From contig CT978603.1 of assembly GCA_000063525.1 (NCBI GenBank), positions 1,297,105 through 1,361,104 of the forward strand: a stretch of 64,000 bases of DNA. Direction: 5' to 3'. Position 1 is the first letter of the stretch. Every line of letters starts with the position of its first letter. This document shows, piece by piece, positions 27,330 to 37,017 of this stretch. The translations under genes were made by a program, and so were the position numbers. This DNA comes from Synechococcus sp. RCC307. Lineage in GTDB: Bacteria > Cyanobacteriota > Cyanobacteriia > PCC-6307 > Cyanobiaceae. The notes under the pieces were generated by a model. It had not been told where the DNA came from. It saw only the letters and a list, made by a program, of their open reading frames with translations, and made no database searches.

Positions 27330-29102
27330 GTGGCGATAGGTGATTTGAGCGACTCACCGAGTTACAGCCAACTGCTGGAAGCCATGCGCGCCGGCCAAGT
27401 GGAGCAGTTGGTGCTGCTTCCCAACCAGGATCTGGTGCAGGTTCAGTTCAAAGACGGGAAGACCTCCAAGGTCAATATTTTCCCGAACGACCAGGAGGTG
27501 CTGCGCACCGCTGAGGCCCACAACGTGCCCCTCGATGTGCGTAATAGCCAGGGGGAAGCCGCCATGACCGGCCTGCTGGTCAATGGCTTGTTGGCCGTGA
27601 TGGTCCTGGGGCTGTTGGTCTTGCTCTTCCGGCGCTCCGCCAACGTTGCTCAGAAAGCGTTGGGTTTTGGCCGCACCCAAGCGCGGGTGCAACCGGAAGG
27701 ATCCGTCGACGTGCGCTTTGACGACGTCGCTGGCATCGACGAAGCCAAAACAGAACTGCAGGAAGTGGTCACCTTCCTCAAAGAACCTGAACGCTTCACG
27801 GCACTGGGCGCCCGGATTCCCCGCGGCGTGCTGTTAGTTGGCCCTCCCGGAACCGGCAAAACCCTTTTGGCCAGGGCCATTGCCGGAGAAGCCGAGGTGC
27901 CGTTCTTCACCCTGTCGGCCTCGGAATTTGTCGAGATGTTCGTGGGGGTGGGTGCCAGCCGCGTGCGCGATCTGTTCCGCCAGGCCAAGGCCAAGGCCCC
28001 CTGCATCATTTTCATCGACGAGATCGATGCCGTTGGCCGCCAACGCGGGGCTGGCATCGGTGGTGGCAACGACGAGCGCGAACAAACGCTCAACCAGTTG
28101 CTCACGGAAATGGACGGGTTCGAAGAGAACTCCGGAATCATCATGCTGGCGGCCACCAATCGGGCCGATGTCTTGGATACGGCCCTATTGCGTCCAGGTC
28201 GCTTTGACCGCCAGATCATGGTGGAGCTGCCTGATCGCCGCGGCCGCGAAGCCATCCTTGGCGTCCATGCCCGCAGTCGACCCTTGAGCGATGAAGTCTC
28301 CATGGAACTCTGGGCGCGGCGGACGCCTGGGTTTTCCGGAGCGGATCTCGCCAACTTGATCAACGAGGCGGCCATCCTCACGGCCCGCCGTGAACGCACG
28401 TTCGTCGATGAGCAAGCCATGCACGACGCCTTGGAGCGCGTCACCCTCGGCATGGGGGCGAGGCCGCTGCAGGACAGCGCCAAAAAGCGCTTGATCGCTT
28501 ACCACGAGGTGGGCCATGCCCTGATCACCACCTTGCTTCCCGCCGCCGATGCCCTCGACAAGCTGACGATCCTGCCCAGATCCGGCGGCATTGGCGGCTT
28601 TGCCCGCACCACCCCCGACGAAGAGATTCTCGATAGTGGCCTGATCAGCCGGGCTTACCTGCAAGCCAGGCTCGTGGTGGCCATGGGTGGCCGCGCTGCT
28701 GAACTCGTGGTCTTTGGAGCCTCAGAAGTCACCCAAGGAGCCAGCAGCGACCTGCAGATGGTGACGCGAATTGCCCGGGAAATGGTGACCCGCTATGGCT
28801 TCTCCGTGCTGGGGCCGGTGGCCTACGAAAGCGATAGCGGTGAAGTGTTCCTGGGTCGCGATTGGACACGCCCCGAGCACGACTATTCCGCCAGCACCGG
28901 TCAAGCCATTGATCAGCAGGTGCAACAAATCGCCCGCCAAGCACTCGATCACGCCGTGCAGCTACTGGAGCCCCGCCGGCAGCTCATGGATGAGCTGGTG
29001 ACGAACCTGATCGAGATGGAATCCCTCAGTGGCGATGAATTCAGGGAGCGGGTCGAGCGCTATGAAGCCGCTCAGACGCAACAGGCTGTTGTCGCTGGCT
29101 GA
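27330..29102 (+). CDS. ftsH: FtsH-type ATP-dependent zinc metalloprotease with one membrane segment
   Basis: 590 residues from a GTG at 27330. Order: extracytoplasmic-type domain (about 10-75, [19 protein letters not shown]), one membrane helix (about 80-98, [20 protein letters not shown]), AAA domain with Walker A GPPGTGKT at about 171, Walker [15 protein letters not shown] and second region of homology [21 protein letters not shown]-type, and protease domain with HEVGH at 392. Typical FtsH has a first membrane helix before the extracytoplasmic domain; none is encoded here, and the upstream frame overlaps rpmF antisense with no hydrophobic stretch. Confidence 0.95.
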   Translation: MAIGDLSDSPSYSQLLEAMRAGQVEQLVLLPNQDLVQVQFKDGKTSKVNIFPNDQEVLRTAEAHNVPLDVRNSQGEAAMTGLLVNGLLAVMVLGLLVLLFRRSANVAQKALGFGRTQARVQPEGSVDVRFDDVAGIDEAKTELQEVVTFLKEPERFTALGARIPRGVLLVGPPGTGKTLLARAIAGEAEVPFFTLSASEFVEMFVGVGASRVRDLFRQAKAKAPCIIFIDEIDAVGRQRGAGIGGGNDEREQTLNQLLTEMDGFEENSGIIMLAATNRADVLDTALLRPGRFDRQIMVELPDRRGREAILGVHARSRPLSDEVSMELWARRTPGFSGADLANLINEAAILTARRERTFVDEQAMHDALERVTLGMGARPLQDSAKKRLIAYHEVGHALITTLLPAADALDKLTILPRSGGIGGFARTTPDEEILDSGLISRAYLQARLVVAMGGRAAELVVFGASEVTQGASSDLQMVTRIAREMVTRYGFSVLGPVAYESDSGEVFLGRDWTRPEHDYSASTGQAIDQQVQQIARQALDHAVQLLEPRRQLMDELVTNLIEMESLSGDEFRERVERYEAAQTQQAVVAG

Positions 29103-29378
29103 TCAGCCACCAGCCACGGCTGGAACGATGCTGACCTCATCACCATCAGCGAGTGCGGTGGCTTGGTTGTCGAGAAAGCGGATGTCTTCGCTATTGACGT
29201 AGACGTTGAGGAAGCGGCGCAGCTTGCCGTTCTCATCACAAAGGCGATTGCCCAGGCCGGGGAAGGTGCCATCGAGGGCCTTGATCAGCTCATCGACGCT
29301 GGTGGCCTCGAGGCTGACGGTGGCTTGATCAGCGGTGAACTTCTGCAGGGGGGTGGGAATCAGAACCTGAACGGTCAT
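29103..29378 (-). CDS. ThiS/MoaD-like ubiquitin-fold sulfur carrier next to thrC
   Basis: 91 residues with the beta-grasp fold of MoaD/ThiS ([40 protein letters not shown]). The C-terminal Gly-Gly is intact, so it could be adenylated and thiocarboxylated. The ATG at 29378 is preferred. It lies 37 bases after thrC on the same strand, reminiscent of CysO/CysM-type pairs in which a sulfur carrier serves a PLP enzyme; that role here is inference. Confidence 0.88.
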   Translation of the reverse strand: MTVQVLIPTPLQKFTADQATVSLEATSVDELIKALDGTFPGLGNRLCDENGKLRRFLNVYVNSEDIRFLDNQATALADGDEVSIVPAVAGG

Positions 29379-29415
29379 GGCAACAGCAAACAATCAGTCG
29401 AAAGAAGGGCGCTAC

Positions 29416-30702
29416 TCAAACGCCAACGGTGTCCCAGGTGGCGCGCTGCAATGACTGGGCGCGCTCCCAGGCGGCATTGAAATCAGCCAATTGAGGATCG
29501 ATGGTGAGCGGCTCACCAACGGCGGACGCCACCGCCTCGGTGGTCTTGAGGCCATTACCGGTGATGTAGGCAACGGTGGTCTCGGAGGGGTCGATCTTGC
29601 CTTGCTCCACCAGCTTCTTCAGCACGGCGATGGTGGTGCCACCGGCGGTTTCGGTGAACACACCTTCGGTTTCGGCCAAGAGCTTGATGCCCTCGATGAT
29701 CTCCTCATCGTTCACCGCTGCGATCGAGCCGCCGGTGCGGCTAGCGATATCCAGGGCATAGGGACCATCAGCGGGGTTACCGATGGCAATGGACTTGGCG
29801 ATGGTGTTGGGTTTCACCGGAGTGATGAAGTCGCGACCTTCGGCAAAGGCTTGCGCAATCGGGGAGCAGCCCTCGGCCTGGGCACCGCTGAAGCGCACGT
29901 GCTTTTCCTCCACCAGGCCCACCTTCATGAATTCATCAAAGCCCTTGCGGATCTTGGTGAACAGGGAGCCGGAGGCGAGGGGCGCGACGATGTGATCCGG
30001 CAGGCGCCAGCCCAATTGCTCGACCACCTCATAGCCCAGGGTCTTGGAACCCTCGGAGTAATAGGGACGCAGATTGATGTTGACGAAGCCCCAGCCATAG
30101 GTGTTGGCCACCTCAGAGCAGAGACGGTTGACCTGGTCGTAGTTGCCGCGAACCGCCATCAAGGTGGGGTTGTAGACCAAGGTGCCCAGGATTTTTCCAG
30201 CTTCCAAATCAGCTGGAATGAAGACGCAGCACTCCATGCCGGCGTGCGCAGCGATGGCGGCGGTGGAGTTCGCGAGGTTGCCGGTGCTGGCACAGCTCAC
30301 CGTGGAGAAGCCCAATTCCCGGGCCCGGGTCAAGGCCACGCTCACCACCCTGTCTTTGAACGAGAGGGTGGGCATGTTGACCCCATCGTTTTTGATGTAA
30401 AGCTCCTTGAGACCAAGGCGGCGAGCCAAACGGTTGGCGCGCAGCAACGGGGTGAAGCCAGTGCCGACATCAATCGGATCACCCTCGATGGGCAGGAACT
30501 CGCGATAACGCCAAATCGAAGCAGGACCGGCCTCAATAGAGGCACGGCTGACGCGGGAACGGATGGCGTCGTAGTCGTAAACAACTTCTAAGGGGCCAAA
30601 GCAGACGTCTTCACAGACGTGACGCGCTTCGGGCGCATAGGCATGGCCACATTCTTTGCAGCGCAGGCCTGCGAAGGTCTGCGATGTCAGGGTTGCGGTC
30701 AC
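29416..30702 (-). CDS. thrC: Threonine synthase
   Basis: PLP enzyme converting O-phosphohomoserine to threonine. 428 residues with an N-terminal zinc-ribbon-like region (CKECGHAYAPEARHVC), the PLP-lysine motif TLSFKDRVV (Lys116) and the phosphate-binding SCASTGNLANSTAAIA and GSGSLFTK-like glycines later (ASGSLFTKI). The start is GTG at 30702. The neighbouring carrier protein is discussed under findings. Confidence 0.95.
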   Translation of the reverse strand: MTATLTSQTFAGLRCKECGHAYAPEARHVCEDVCFGPLEVVYDYDAIRSRVSRASIEAGPASIWRYREFLPIEGDPIDVGTGFTPLLRANRLARRLGLKELYIKNDGVNMPTLSFKDRVVSVALTRARELGFSTVSCASTGNLANSTAAIAAHAGMECCVFIPADLEAGKILGTLVYNPTLMAVRGNYDQVNRLCSEVANTYGWGFVNINLRPYYSEGSKTLGYEVVEQLGWRLPDHIVAPLASGSLFTKIRKGFDEFMKVGLVEEKHVRFSGAQAEGCSPIAQAFAEGRDFITPVKPNTIAKSIAIGNPADGPYALDIASRTGGSIAAVNDEEIIEGIKLLAETEGVFTETAGGTTIAVLKKLVEQGKIDPSETTVAYITGNGLKTTEAVASAVGEPLTIDPQLADFNAAWERAQSLQRATWDTVGV

Positions 30703-30822
30703 ACCGATGCAGCAGTTGCCCGAAACCGTAGCAGCGCCAAGCTCGGCTCCTGGTTAATCCCGACTCTCACCATCGGGCTTAGCTGATCATGCCAGATCGC
30801 ACGTGCTGACTAGCCTCTGCCC

Positions 30823-33588
30823 ATGAAACGTTTGAGCCGTCCCGCTGTGCTGCTGGCCATCGCCGCCGCGGCGATGGTGTTGGTCGTGCTGCCGCGGTTG
30901 TGGATTGAACTGCAGTGGTTTCAACAATTTGAACTGGGGCCCGTGGTGCTCAAGCGCTGGGGCTTGCAATTTCTTGCCCTGGCGCTGGTGCTGGGGATCG
31001 GCATCCCAGTGCAACTCAATCAGTTGCAACGCTGCTGGAAGCTGCGCCGGCGTGACCAGGCCTACCGCGGCGAAAGCATGTTCATGCCCCTTCGCAGCTG
31101 GGGCTTACTGGTATCACTGGTGATCGCGCTCGGCCTGCTGAGCACCGCCACCTCTTATTTATTTGTGCAGGCCCTCGGGCTGCTGCAAGAGCCGTTCAGC
31201 GGCATTGTCCTGAGCAGCTTCCCGGTGCTGGGGTCACTGCCACTGCCACTGGTGCTGGGCATTGCAGCGGTGTTGTTGGTGTTTCTGCTGCGGTGGCCGC
31301 TGACCACCTTGAGAATCAGCCTCAGCCTGTCGATCCTGGCCTCAGCAACGGCCCTGGCTCGGGCCTGGAGCTTCTGGTTGCCGGCGATCTTGGCATCGCC
31401 GTTTGGCGAAGGCGACCCGGTCACCGGCATTGACCTCAGCTTCACAGTGCTGCGCTTACCGGCCTTCCAGTTGGTGCTCAGCGTGCTGATGGCCCAAGGC
31501 CTGGTCGGCTTAAGCGCCTGCTTTTGGTTGTGCCTCAGCCAAGGCAACACCTTGAGCGACTGGCGCTTCGCTGGTTTCAACCGTCAACAGCAAGCGGTGC
31601 TGCGGCCGCAGCTGGCGGTGCTGGCCCTGGTGGCCGCACTGATGGCCTCCCTGGCGCCGTTTGAACTCATGGTGCAAAGCCATGGCGTGGTGGCTGGTGC
31701 CGGCTGGGTGGATTTGCACTTGCGGCTGCCGCTGAGGCTTCTGCTCAGCCTGGTGCTGCTCACGATGCTGTTCAGCTTGCTGCTGCCACTGCCGCAGCGG
31801 CGGCGCCTGCTGTTGCCGGTGTCGATCACGGCACTGCTGTTGCCGATCGCGGAAGTCATCGCCGCACCCCTGGTGCAGAAATTGCTGGTGCAGCCGCGGG
31901 AACTGCAGATGGAGCGCCCCTATCTCAAACGCATGATCCAAGGCACACGGCAAGCCTTTGATCTCAACAGGATGCGGGTGAGCACGCTCAACCCCAGACA
32001 ACAACTGACCGCTGCCGATCTCGAGCAGTCCCCCGGCACGATCGACAACATCCGCCTTTGGGACACCCAACCGTTGCTGGAAGCCAACGCCCAGCTGCAA
32101 CAACTGCGGCTGGTCTACGACTTCTGGTCTGCTGCCGTTGACCGCTACCAACTCAGCGACGACCTCAGCCAAGGCCGGCAACAGGTGATGGTGGCGGCCC
32201 GGGAAATTGATATCACGGCACTGCCCGCGACCTCCCGGACCTGGCTGAACCAACACCTTGTGTTCACCCATGGTTTTGGCTTCACCGTCTCACCGGTCAA
32301 CAGCTGGGGCCCCGACGGACTACCGGAGTACTTCGTCAAAGATCTGGGGCGCAACAGCGTGGTTCAGGGGTTGCCCAACCTGGGTGTCACCACAGCCCAG
32401 GCCGTTGCAGCCTTTCCGATTGGCAAACCAGAGCTTTATTACGGCGCCTCGCCATCGCTCTATGCCGTGGCACCCAGCAAGGTGCGCGAGTTCAACTACC
32501 CCGATGGGGAAGAGAACCTCTATTCGCACTACAGCGGTGACGGCGGCCTCCCCATTGGCCATCCGTTGCAGCGGCTTCTGGCTGCAGCCTATTTGAGAGA
32601 ACCACGGCTGCTGTTTGACGGCTCACTGCGGCACGACAGCCGCCTGCTGTTGCGGCGCCAAGTTCAAGAGCGGCTCGACGCCATTGCCCCCTTCCTCACC
32701 TTTGAAAGCCAGCCCTACCTCGTCACCGCGCGGGTTCCCGCCGTGGATGGCTACCGGGCTGAGCAGCACCAGTACTGGTTGCTCGATGGCTTCACCAGCA
32801 GCCGCTCCTACCCCTACAGCGCCGCCAACCCCAGCGGCATCCGTTACTTCCGCAACCCGGTCAAGGTGGTGGTGGATGCCCTCAACGGCCGTGTCTGGAT
32901 CTACGTGATGGATCCCGGTGACCCGGTGCTGCGCACATGGCGCAATGCCTTCCCGGAGATGTTCCGGTCGTTGGAGTCGATGCCGCTGGCGCTGCGCGAT
33001 CACCTGCTGGTTCCCAAAACCCAGTTCCAAGTTCAGGCCGAACGCTTGCTGCGCTTTCACGTCACCGATGTGCGCAGCTTCTACAACGGCGACGACGTTT
33101 GGGGCATTCCCAAGGAGATCTATGGCTCCAAGCAAGTGGAGGTCAGGCCGTACCACGTCACCATGCAATTGCCGGGCAAAGACACCCCGGAATTTGTGTT
33201 GCTGCTGCCTTTCACCCCCCTGCGGCGGCCCAACATGGTGAGCTGGCTGGCGGCGCGCAACACCGTTGCCGATTACGGCCAACTGCGGCTGTGGCGTTTC
33301 CCGCAGCAACGCCTGCTGCTGGGCCCACAGCAGATCTCCGCCTTAATCGAACAGGATCCTGAAATCAGCCGTCAATTCGGTCTTTGGAACCGAGAGGGCT
33401 CGCGCGTGTTGCAGGGCAACCTGCTGGTGATTCCCTTGGGCAAGGGACTGCTCTATGTCGAACCGATTTATCTGCAGGCCCGCAACGGCGGCATTCCCAC
33501 CTTGGTGAAGGTGATCGTCACCGATGGTCGCCGATTTGTGATGGAGGACGATCTCAACAGCGCCCTGCGAAAGCTGGTGGCCTCGTAG
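30823..33588 (+). CDS. UPF0182 (COG1615) integral membrane protein
   Basis: 921 residues. The N-terminal third has about seven membrane helices (for example AVLLAIAAAAMVLVVLPRLW and LVSLVIALGLLSTATSYLFV), followed by a large extracytoplasmic domain with motifs characteristic of UPF0182, such as ERPYLKRMIQGTRQAF, FTHGFGFTVSPVN, NYPDGEENLYSHY and YHVTMQLPGKDTPEFVLLLP. The family occurs in cyanobacteria and actinobacteria and has no established function. A hairpin follows the stop. Confidence 0.95.
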   Translation: MKRLSRPAVLLAIAAAAMVLVVLPRLWIELQWFQQFELGPVVLKRWGLQFLALALVLGIGIPVQLNQLQRCWKLRRRDQAYRGESMFMPLRSWGLLVSLVIALGLLSTATSYLFVQALGLLQEPFSGIVLSSFPVLGSLPLPLVLGIAAVLLVFLLRWPLTTLRISLSLSILASATALARAWSFWLPAILASPFGEGDPVTGIDLSFTVLRLPAFQLVLSVLMAQGLVGLSACFWLCLSQGNTLSDWRFAGFNRQQQAVLRPQLAVLALVAALMASLAPFELMVQSHGVVAGAGWVDLHLRLPLRLLLSLVLLTMLFSLLLPLPQRRRLLLPVSITALLLPIAEVIAAPLVQKLLVQPRELQMERPYLKRMIQGTRQAFDLNRMRVSTLNPRQQLTAADLEQSPGTIDNIRLWDTQPLLEANAQLQQLRLVYDFWSAAVDRYQLSDDLSQGRQQVMVAAREIDITALPATSRTWLNQHLVFTHGFGFTVSPVNSWGPDGLPEYFVKDLGRNSVVQGLPNLGVTTAQAVAAFPIGKPELYYGASPSLYAVAPSKVREFNYPDGEENLYSHYSGDGGLPIGHPLQRLLAAAYLREPRLLFDGSLRHDSRLLLRRQVQERLDAIAPFLTFESQPYLVTARVPAVDGYRAEQHQYWLLDGFTSSRSYPYSAANPSGIRYFRNPVKVVVDALNGRVWIYVMDPGDPVLRTWRNAFPEMFRSLESMPLALRDHLLVPKTQFQVQAERLLRFHVTDVRSFYNGDDVWGIPKEIYGSKQVEVRPYHVTMQLPGKDTPEFVLLLPFTPLRRPNMVSWLAARNTVADYGQLRLWRFPQQRLLLGPQQISALIEQDPEISRQFGLWNREGSRVLQGNLLVIPLGKGLLYVEPIYLQARNGGIPTLVKVIVTDGRRFVMEDDLNSALRKLVAS

Positions 33589-33592
33589 GCAC

Positions 33593-33618
33593 AAAAAAAG
33601 GGCCCCGCAGGGCCCCTT
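33593..33618 (-). terminator. Terminator for the class II aldolase gene
   Basis: Read on the minus strand, AAGGGGCCC, TGCG and GGGCCCTTTTTTT form a GC-rich stem closed by AA/TT pairs and followed by seven T. It lies 27 bases beyond the aldolase stop and just beyond the UPF0182 stop on the other strand. Confidence 0.8.
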
Positions 33619-33644
33619 CGATGCGTTGAACGTCTAACGCTGAA

Positions 33645-34718
33645 TCAGGCAGCAACAGCAACCTTGCTGTCCAGGGCGCCTTTGGCATACAGGCCGGCGT
33701 AGTAGTTGATGTCGCGCTGCTTGATCTTGCTGGCGTTACCAGCGGCCCAGAACTGGGTGTAGCGATCCAAGCAGACCTGCTTCATGTACTTACGAGCCGG
33801 CTTGTTGAAGTGACGGGGGTCGAAGTTGGCGGGATCAGCAGCAGCCGCTTCGCGCACAGCAGCGGTGAAGGCCAGGCGGTTATCGGTGTCGATGTTCACC
33901 TTGCGCACACCGTTGCGGATGCCCTCCTGGATTTCCTCGACAGGCACTCCGTAGGTCTCGGGGATCTGACCGCCGAACTTGTTGATCATCTCCAGCCACT
34001 CCTGGGGAACGGAGGAGGAGCCATGCATCACCAGGTGGGTGTTGGGGATGGCTTTGTGGATCTCAGCGATGCGGGAGATCGCCAGCACTTCACCGGTGGG
34101 CTTGCGGGTGAACTTGTAAGCGCCGTGGCTGGTGCCGATGGCAATGGCCAGGGCATCAACGTTGGTCTTGGAGACGAAGTCAGCAGCTTCAGCAGGGTCG
34201 GTCAGCAGCTGGTCCTTGGAGAGCTCACCCTCAAAACCGTGGCCGTCCTCGGCTTCGCCCTTACCGGTTTCCAAAGAACCCAGGCAACCGAGCTCACCTT
34301 CGACACTCACGCCAATGGCGTGGGCCACGTCCACCACCTCTTTGGTGACCGCAACGTTGTAGTCGTAAGAAGCAGGGGTCTTGGCGTCGGCTTCCAGGGA
34401 GCCGTCCATCATCACGGACGTGAAACCGTTGGCAGCAGCGCCGTAGCAGGTGGAAGGGCTGTTGCCATGGTCTTGGTGCATCACCACGGGGATGTCGGGG
34501 TAGGTCTCGACAGCCGCCAGGATCAGGTGACGCAGGAAGTTTTCACCGGCGTAGGAGCGAGCACCGCGGGAAGCCTGCAGGATGACGGGGCTATCGGTCT
34601 CGTAGGCAGCCTCCATGATCGACTGGACTTGCTCCAGGTTGTTCACGTTGAAAGCCGGGATGCCATAACCGTTTTCAGCGGCATGGTCGAGCAGCAGACG
34701 AAGCGGAACAAGCGCCAT
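33645..34718 (-). CDS. fba: Class II fructose-1,6/sedoheptulose-1,7-bisphosphate aldolase
   Basis: Zinc-dependent aldolase of the Calvin cycle and glycolysis. 357 residues with [16 protein letters not shown] (catalytic Asp and zinc His), [24 protein letters not shown] (zinc His) and [17 protein letters not shown]. Starts [19 protein letters not shown], as in cyanobacterial class II enzymes. A terminator follows and the promoter region is unshared, so it is likely monocistronic and highly expressed. Confidence 0.97.
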   Translation of the reverse strand: MALVPLRLLLDHAAENGYGIPAFNVNNLEQVQSIMEAAYETDSPVILQASRGARSYAGENFLRHLILAAVETYPDIPVVMHQDHGNSPSTCYGAAANGFTSVMMDGSLEADAKTPASYDYNVAVTKEVVDVAHAIGVSVEGELGCLGSLETGKGEAEDGHGFEGELSKDQLLTDPAEAADFVSKTNVDALAIAIGTSHGAYKFTRKPTGEVLAISRIAEIHKAIPNTHLVMHGSSSVPQEWLEMINKFGGQIPETYGVPVEEIQEGIRNGVRKVNIDTDNRLAFTAAVREAAAADPANFDPRHFNKPARKYMKQVCLDRYTQFWAAGNASKIKQRDINYYAGLYAKGALDSKVAVAA

Positions 34719-34880
34719 GGGGTACCTCGGATGGGGTGACTTCAGGCGGCGAAGCCACCCGGATGCCGGGCGACTTTACTCTGCAAGCCCCAGAACCCAA
34801 AACTCGGGGCTATCAGGTAGCGCTGGGCACATCAGGACCTCGAAGCGGGCGTCATAACGAGTGGAGAGTCCTTCCTTTGG

Positions 34881-35048
34881 ATGGCCCAACAGTCCACCCC
34901 GATCGTTCCCCCCACCGACGGCTGCGATCGCTATCAGCAGGCGCGTCAGAAACCAGCCCTCCGCGAATCCAGCTACCGCAGCCCCAGCCTGCGCATCCTC
35001 TCGGCCCTCGATCCCACCCATCCACGGGTGTTGCTCAACGACATTTGA
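34881..35048 (+). CDS. 55-aa hypothetical protein
   Basis: An ATG at 34881 gives 55 residues ([20 protein letters not shown], then a basic stretch and RVLLNDI at the end). A GGAGAG lies about 12 bases upstream. It has no membrane segment. It is antisense-overlapped by the last 14 bases of the GST-fold gene and is divergent from the aldolase. Composition resembles small conserved picocyanobacterial proteins, but no family is recognised. Confidence 0.5.
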   Translation: MAQQSTPIVPPTDGCDRYQQARQKPALRESSYRSPSLRILSALDPTHPRVLLNDI

Positions 35049-36249
35049 GAAACGGGGCCGGATCTTGATCCCGCCGGTGTCGCACGGGAATCGGCGGTCC
35101 TTGGCCTGGGCCTTGCAATGACGCGATGTCCTCCAAGGCCTGCCGCAACAAGCGGGCGGCATGCACTCCCATATCGCGCGGAACGCTGATGCGGTCCCGC
35201 AAGCTGCGCAAGCCACGCTCGGCGCCAGCGGTTGGTTGACAAGCAGTGCCCTGCATCAATCGGCTTAAGGCGCAGCGCAAGCTGAAGTCATCCAATCCCT
35301 TGTGTTGCTGCAACAGCACCGCGCGATGCCGCAGCACACGGCCCAAGGCTTCGGCCGCTGCACCGCTCTGCTCCGCTTCGCTGGCATCGGAGAGCCCCTG
35401 CCAGGGGCCTTGATCAATCCGCTGCGACCACTGGGCCGCTTGCGCGCTGCGATTGGAGTAACAGCCGCCCATCTGCGGCGGCAAATCATGGGCATGGGTG
35501 TGGTGATCGCTGCGGGTTCCGCGGTAGGTGCTGCGGCCATCAAGGCCCTGAAACCAGCGATCCAAGGCGGGCCAATGGCCCCGCAACTCATAGCCCTTGT
35601 AATACAGAAGGCTGCTGTTCATCCGTTCCACATACGGAACAAAGACCAGATCCGCGCTGCTGAAGCTCTCGAGGAACCAGGGGCCGTCATGGCGCTCGAG
35701 GGCCTCACTCACCCGTTGCATCTGGGCTTCAAACAGTTGCTGGCCTTGGGCTTCATCACCCGGGTAACAAAGCCACGTGCACCAGGCCCGGAACAAATCA
35801 CGCTCCAACTGGCGCAAGCCCAGCATGCGGGGATGCTCCAAGGGAAGCCCTAGGGGGCCAAACGCTGCCTCCAAAACCAGAAGGATGCGATCGCTTTCGG
35901 TGATCAGCTCTCCATCGAGGGCCAAGGCAGGCAACATCCCCGATGGAACCAGGCGTTTAAACCAGGCTTCCTTCTCGCCGTAGCAAAACATCGTGACTTT
36001 CTCGATGCGATACGGCACCTGCTGCTCTTCGAGCCACAGCCAGACCTTCTGGCAATAGGGGCACCAGGCGTGATGGTCGCGGTAAAGCACCACCCGCACC
36101 TCCTCCTCGCTGCGGCCAAACAAGCGCAAGCGGGCCTGCGCATTGGTGGGCCCTTCCACCCGGTCGCCAGCCGGCGGTGCCAGAGCCTGCAACTCAGCCC
36201 ACGACAAGGGCTCAACAGGCTCTGAAACGAGATGTGAGGAATCGGTCAT
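35035..36249 (-). CDS. Glutathione S-transferase family protein with C-terminal extension
   Basis: 404 residues. A thioredoxin-fold domain with [16 protein letters not shown] (CPYC redox/GSH site, about 62-77) and the cis-Pro region [21 protein letters not shown] is followed by a helical GST C-domain ([19 protein letters not shown]) and about 130 extra residues ending in a basic tail. Standard GSTs are about 200-220 residues, so the C-terminal half is an extension seen in long cyanobacterial/plastid GST-like proteins. Substrate unknown. Confidence 0.85.
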   Translation of the reverse strand: MTDSSHLVSEPVEPLSWAELQALAPPAGDRVEGPTNAQARLRLFGRSEEEVRVVLYRDHHAWCPYCQKVWLWLEEQQVPYRIEKVTMFCYGEKEAWFKRLVPSGMLPALALDGELITESDRILLVLEAAFGPLGLPLEHPRMLGLRQLERDLFRAWCTWLCYPGDEAQGQQLFEAQMQRVSEALERHDGPWFLESFSSADLVFVPYVERMNSSLLYYKGYELRGHWPALDRWFQGLDGRSTYRGTRSDHHTHAHDLPPQMGGCYSNRSAQAAQWSQRIDQGPWQGLSDASEAEQSGAAAEALGRVLRHRAVLLQQHKGLDDFSLRCALSRLMQGTACQPTAGAERGLRSLRDRISVPRDMGVHAARLLRQALEDIASLQGPGQGPPIPVRHRRDQDPAPFLKCR

Positions 36250-36350
36250 CAAGCGAATCCAACCCGAAACAGGATGACTAAAAAGACGAAGGACCCGGCG
36301 ACGAAGCCCCCGTCGGCCATGAGCCTCCTCGCTACGTGGACGCTCCGAAG

Positions 36351-36375
36351 AAGCCCCCGGCCTCGCTGGGGGTTT
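36351..36375. terminator. Hairpin between the 36391 and 36249 genes
   Basis: AAGCCCCC and GGGGGTTT form an 8-base stem (one G-T pair) around a GC-rich loop, followed by TTTCTTTG. On the minus strand it follows the DUF2301 stop by 16 bases, with the weaker tail CTTCTTCGG, so it may end that operon. Confidence 0.55.
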
Positions 36376-36390
36376 CTTTGTAGGCGCGCG

Positions 36391-37017
36391 TCAGCTCAGC
36401 TCACCGGCCAGCTTGGCAAACACGCTCAAATCCCCCAGGTCGGCCTCCTCGGGCATTGGGAATTTGCGCAGCGCTAGCACCATCAACAGCAGCGACTGGG
36501 CCGCCAACAGCACCGAGGCCACAGGCGCGGACCACAGCCCCAGCCACCAGCCCAACAGCAGCAGCGGTAAAAGCAGCGTCAGGCCAATCGCCTCAGGGCG
36601 CTGAAAGCAAAAAAACTCCTTAAATCCCAAGCCGGCCAAGGCTGCAAAGAAGGGGCCCACCAACCAAATCCAGACCGGCTGATCCACCAACTGCGGCAGC
36701 ATCGACGCGGCACCAGCGCGGTAAGCCAACAGCCCAAAACCAGCACAGCCCAGCAGCCAAAACAGCTGCAAGGTCCGGTGCAACGGCACCAAATAGATGT
36801 GCACCCAGCGCAGCGCACCCCCCAAACCGGCAGCCATCAACAGCAACCAGGGCCAGCACCAGCTCGGCCCGAGCCACCGCCACTGCACCAGCAACGCCAC
36901 CTGGGCCAGCGCCAGCAACAACAAACTCATCCGGTAGGCCAACACTTCACGGCGATGCTCCCCCGTCACCGTGTAGGGGCCGTAGACGCCTTCGTAGACA
37001 ACCGGAGGAACGCTCAT
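36391..37017 (-). CDS. DUF2301 family membrane protein
   Basis: 208 residues with five or six membrane helices. The signatures VYEGVYGPYTVTGEHRREVLAYR at the N-terminus and GLGFKEFFCFQRPEA near the centre identify DUF2301, a cyanobacterial family of unknown function. The ATG at 37017 overlaps the preceding gene stop (ATGA), ending a four-gene overlapping operon (39072 to 36391). Confidence 0.88.
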   Translation of the reverse strand: MSVPPVVYEGVYGPYTVTGEHRREVLAYRMSLLLLALAQVALLVQWRWLGPSWCWPWLLLMAAGLGGALRWVHIYLVPLHRTLQLFWLLGCAGFGLLAYRAGAASMLPQLVDQPVWIWLVGPFFAALAGLGFKEFFCFQRPEAIGLTLLLPLLLLGWWLGLWSAPVASVLLAAQSLLLMVLALRKFPMPEEADLGDLSVFAKLAGELS

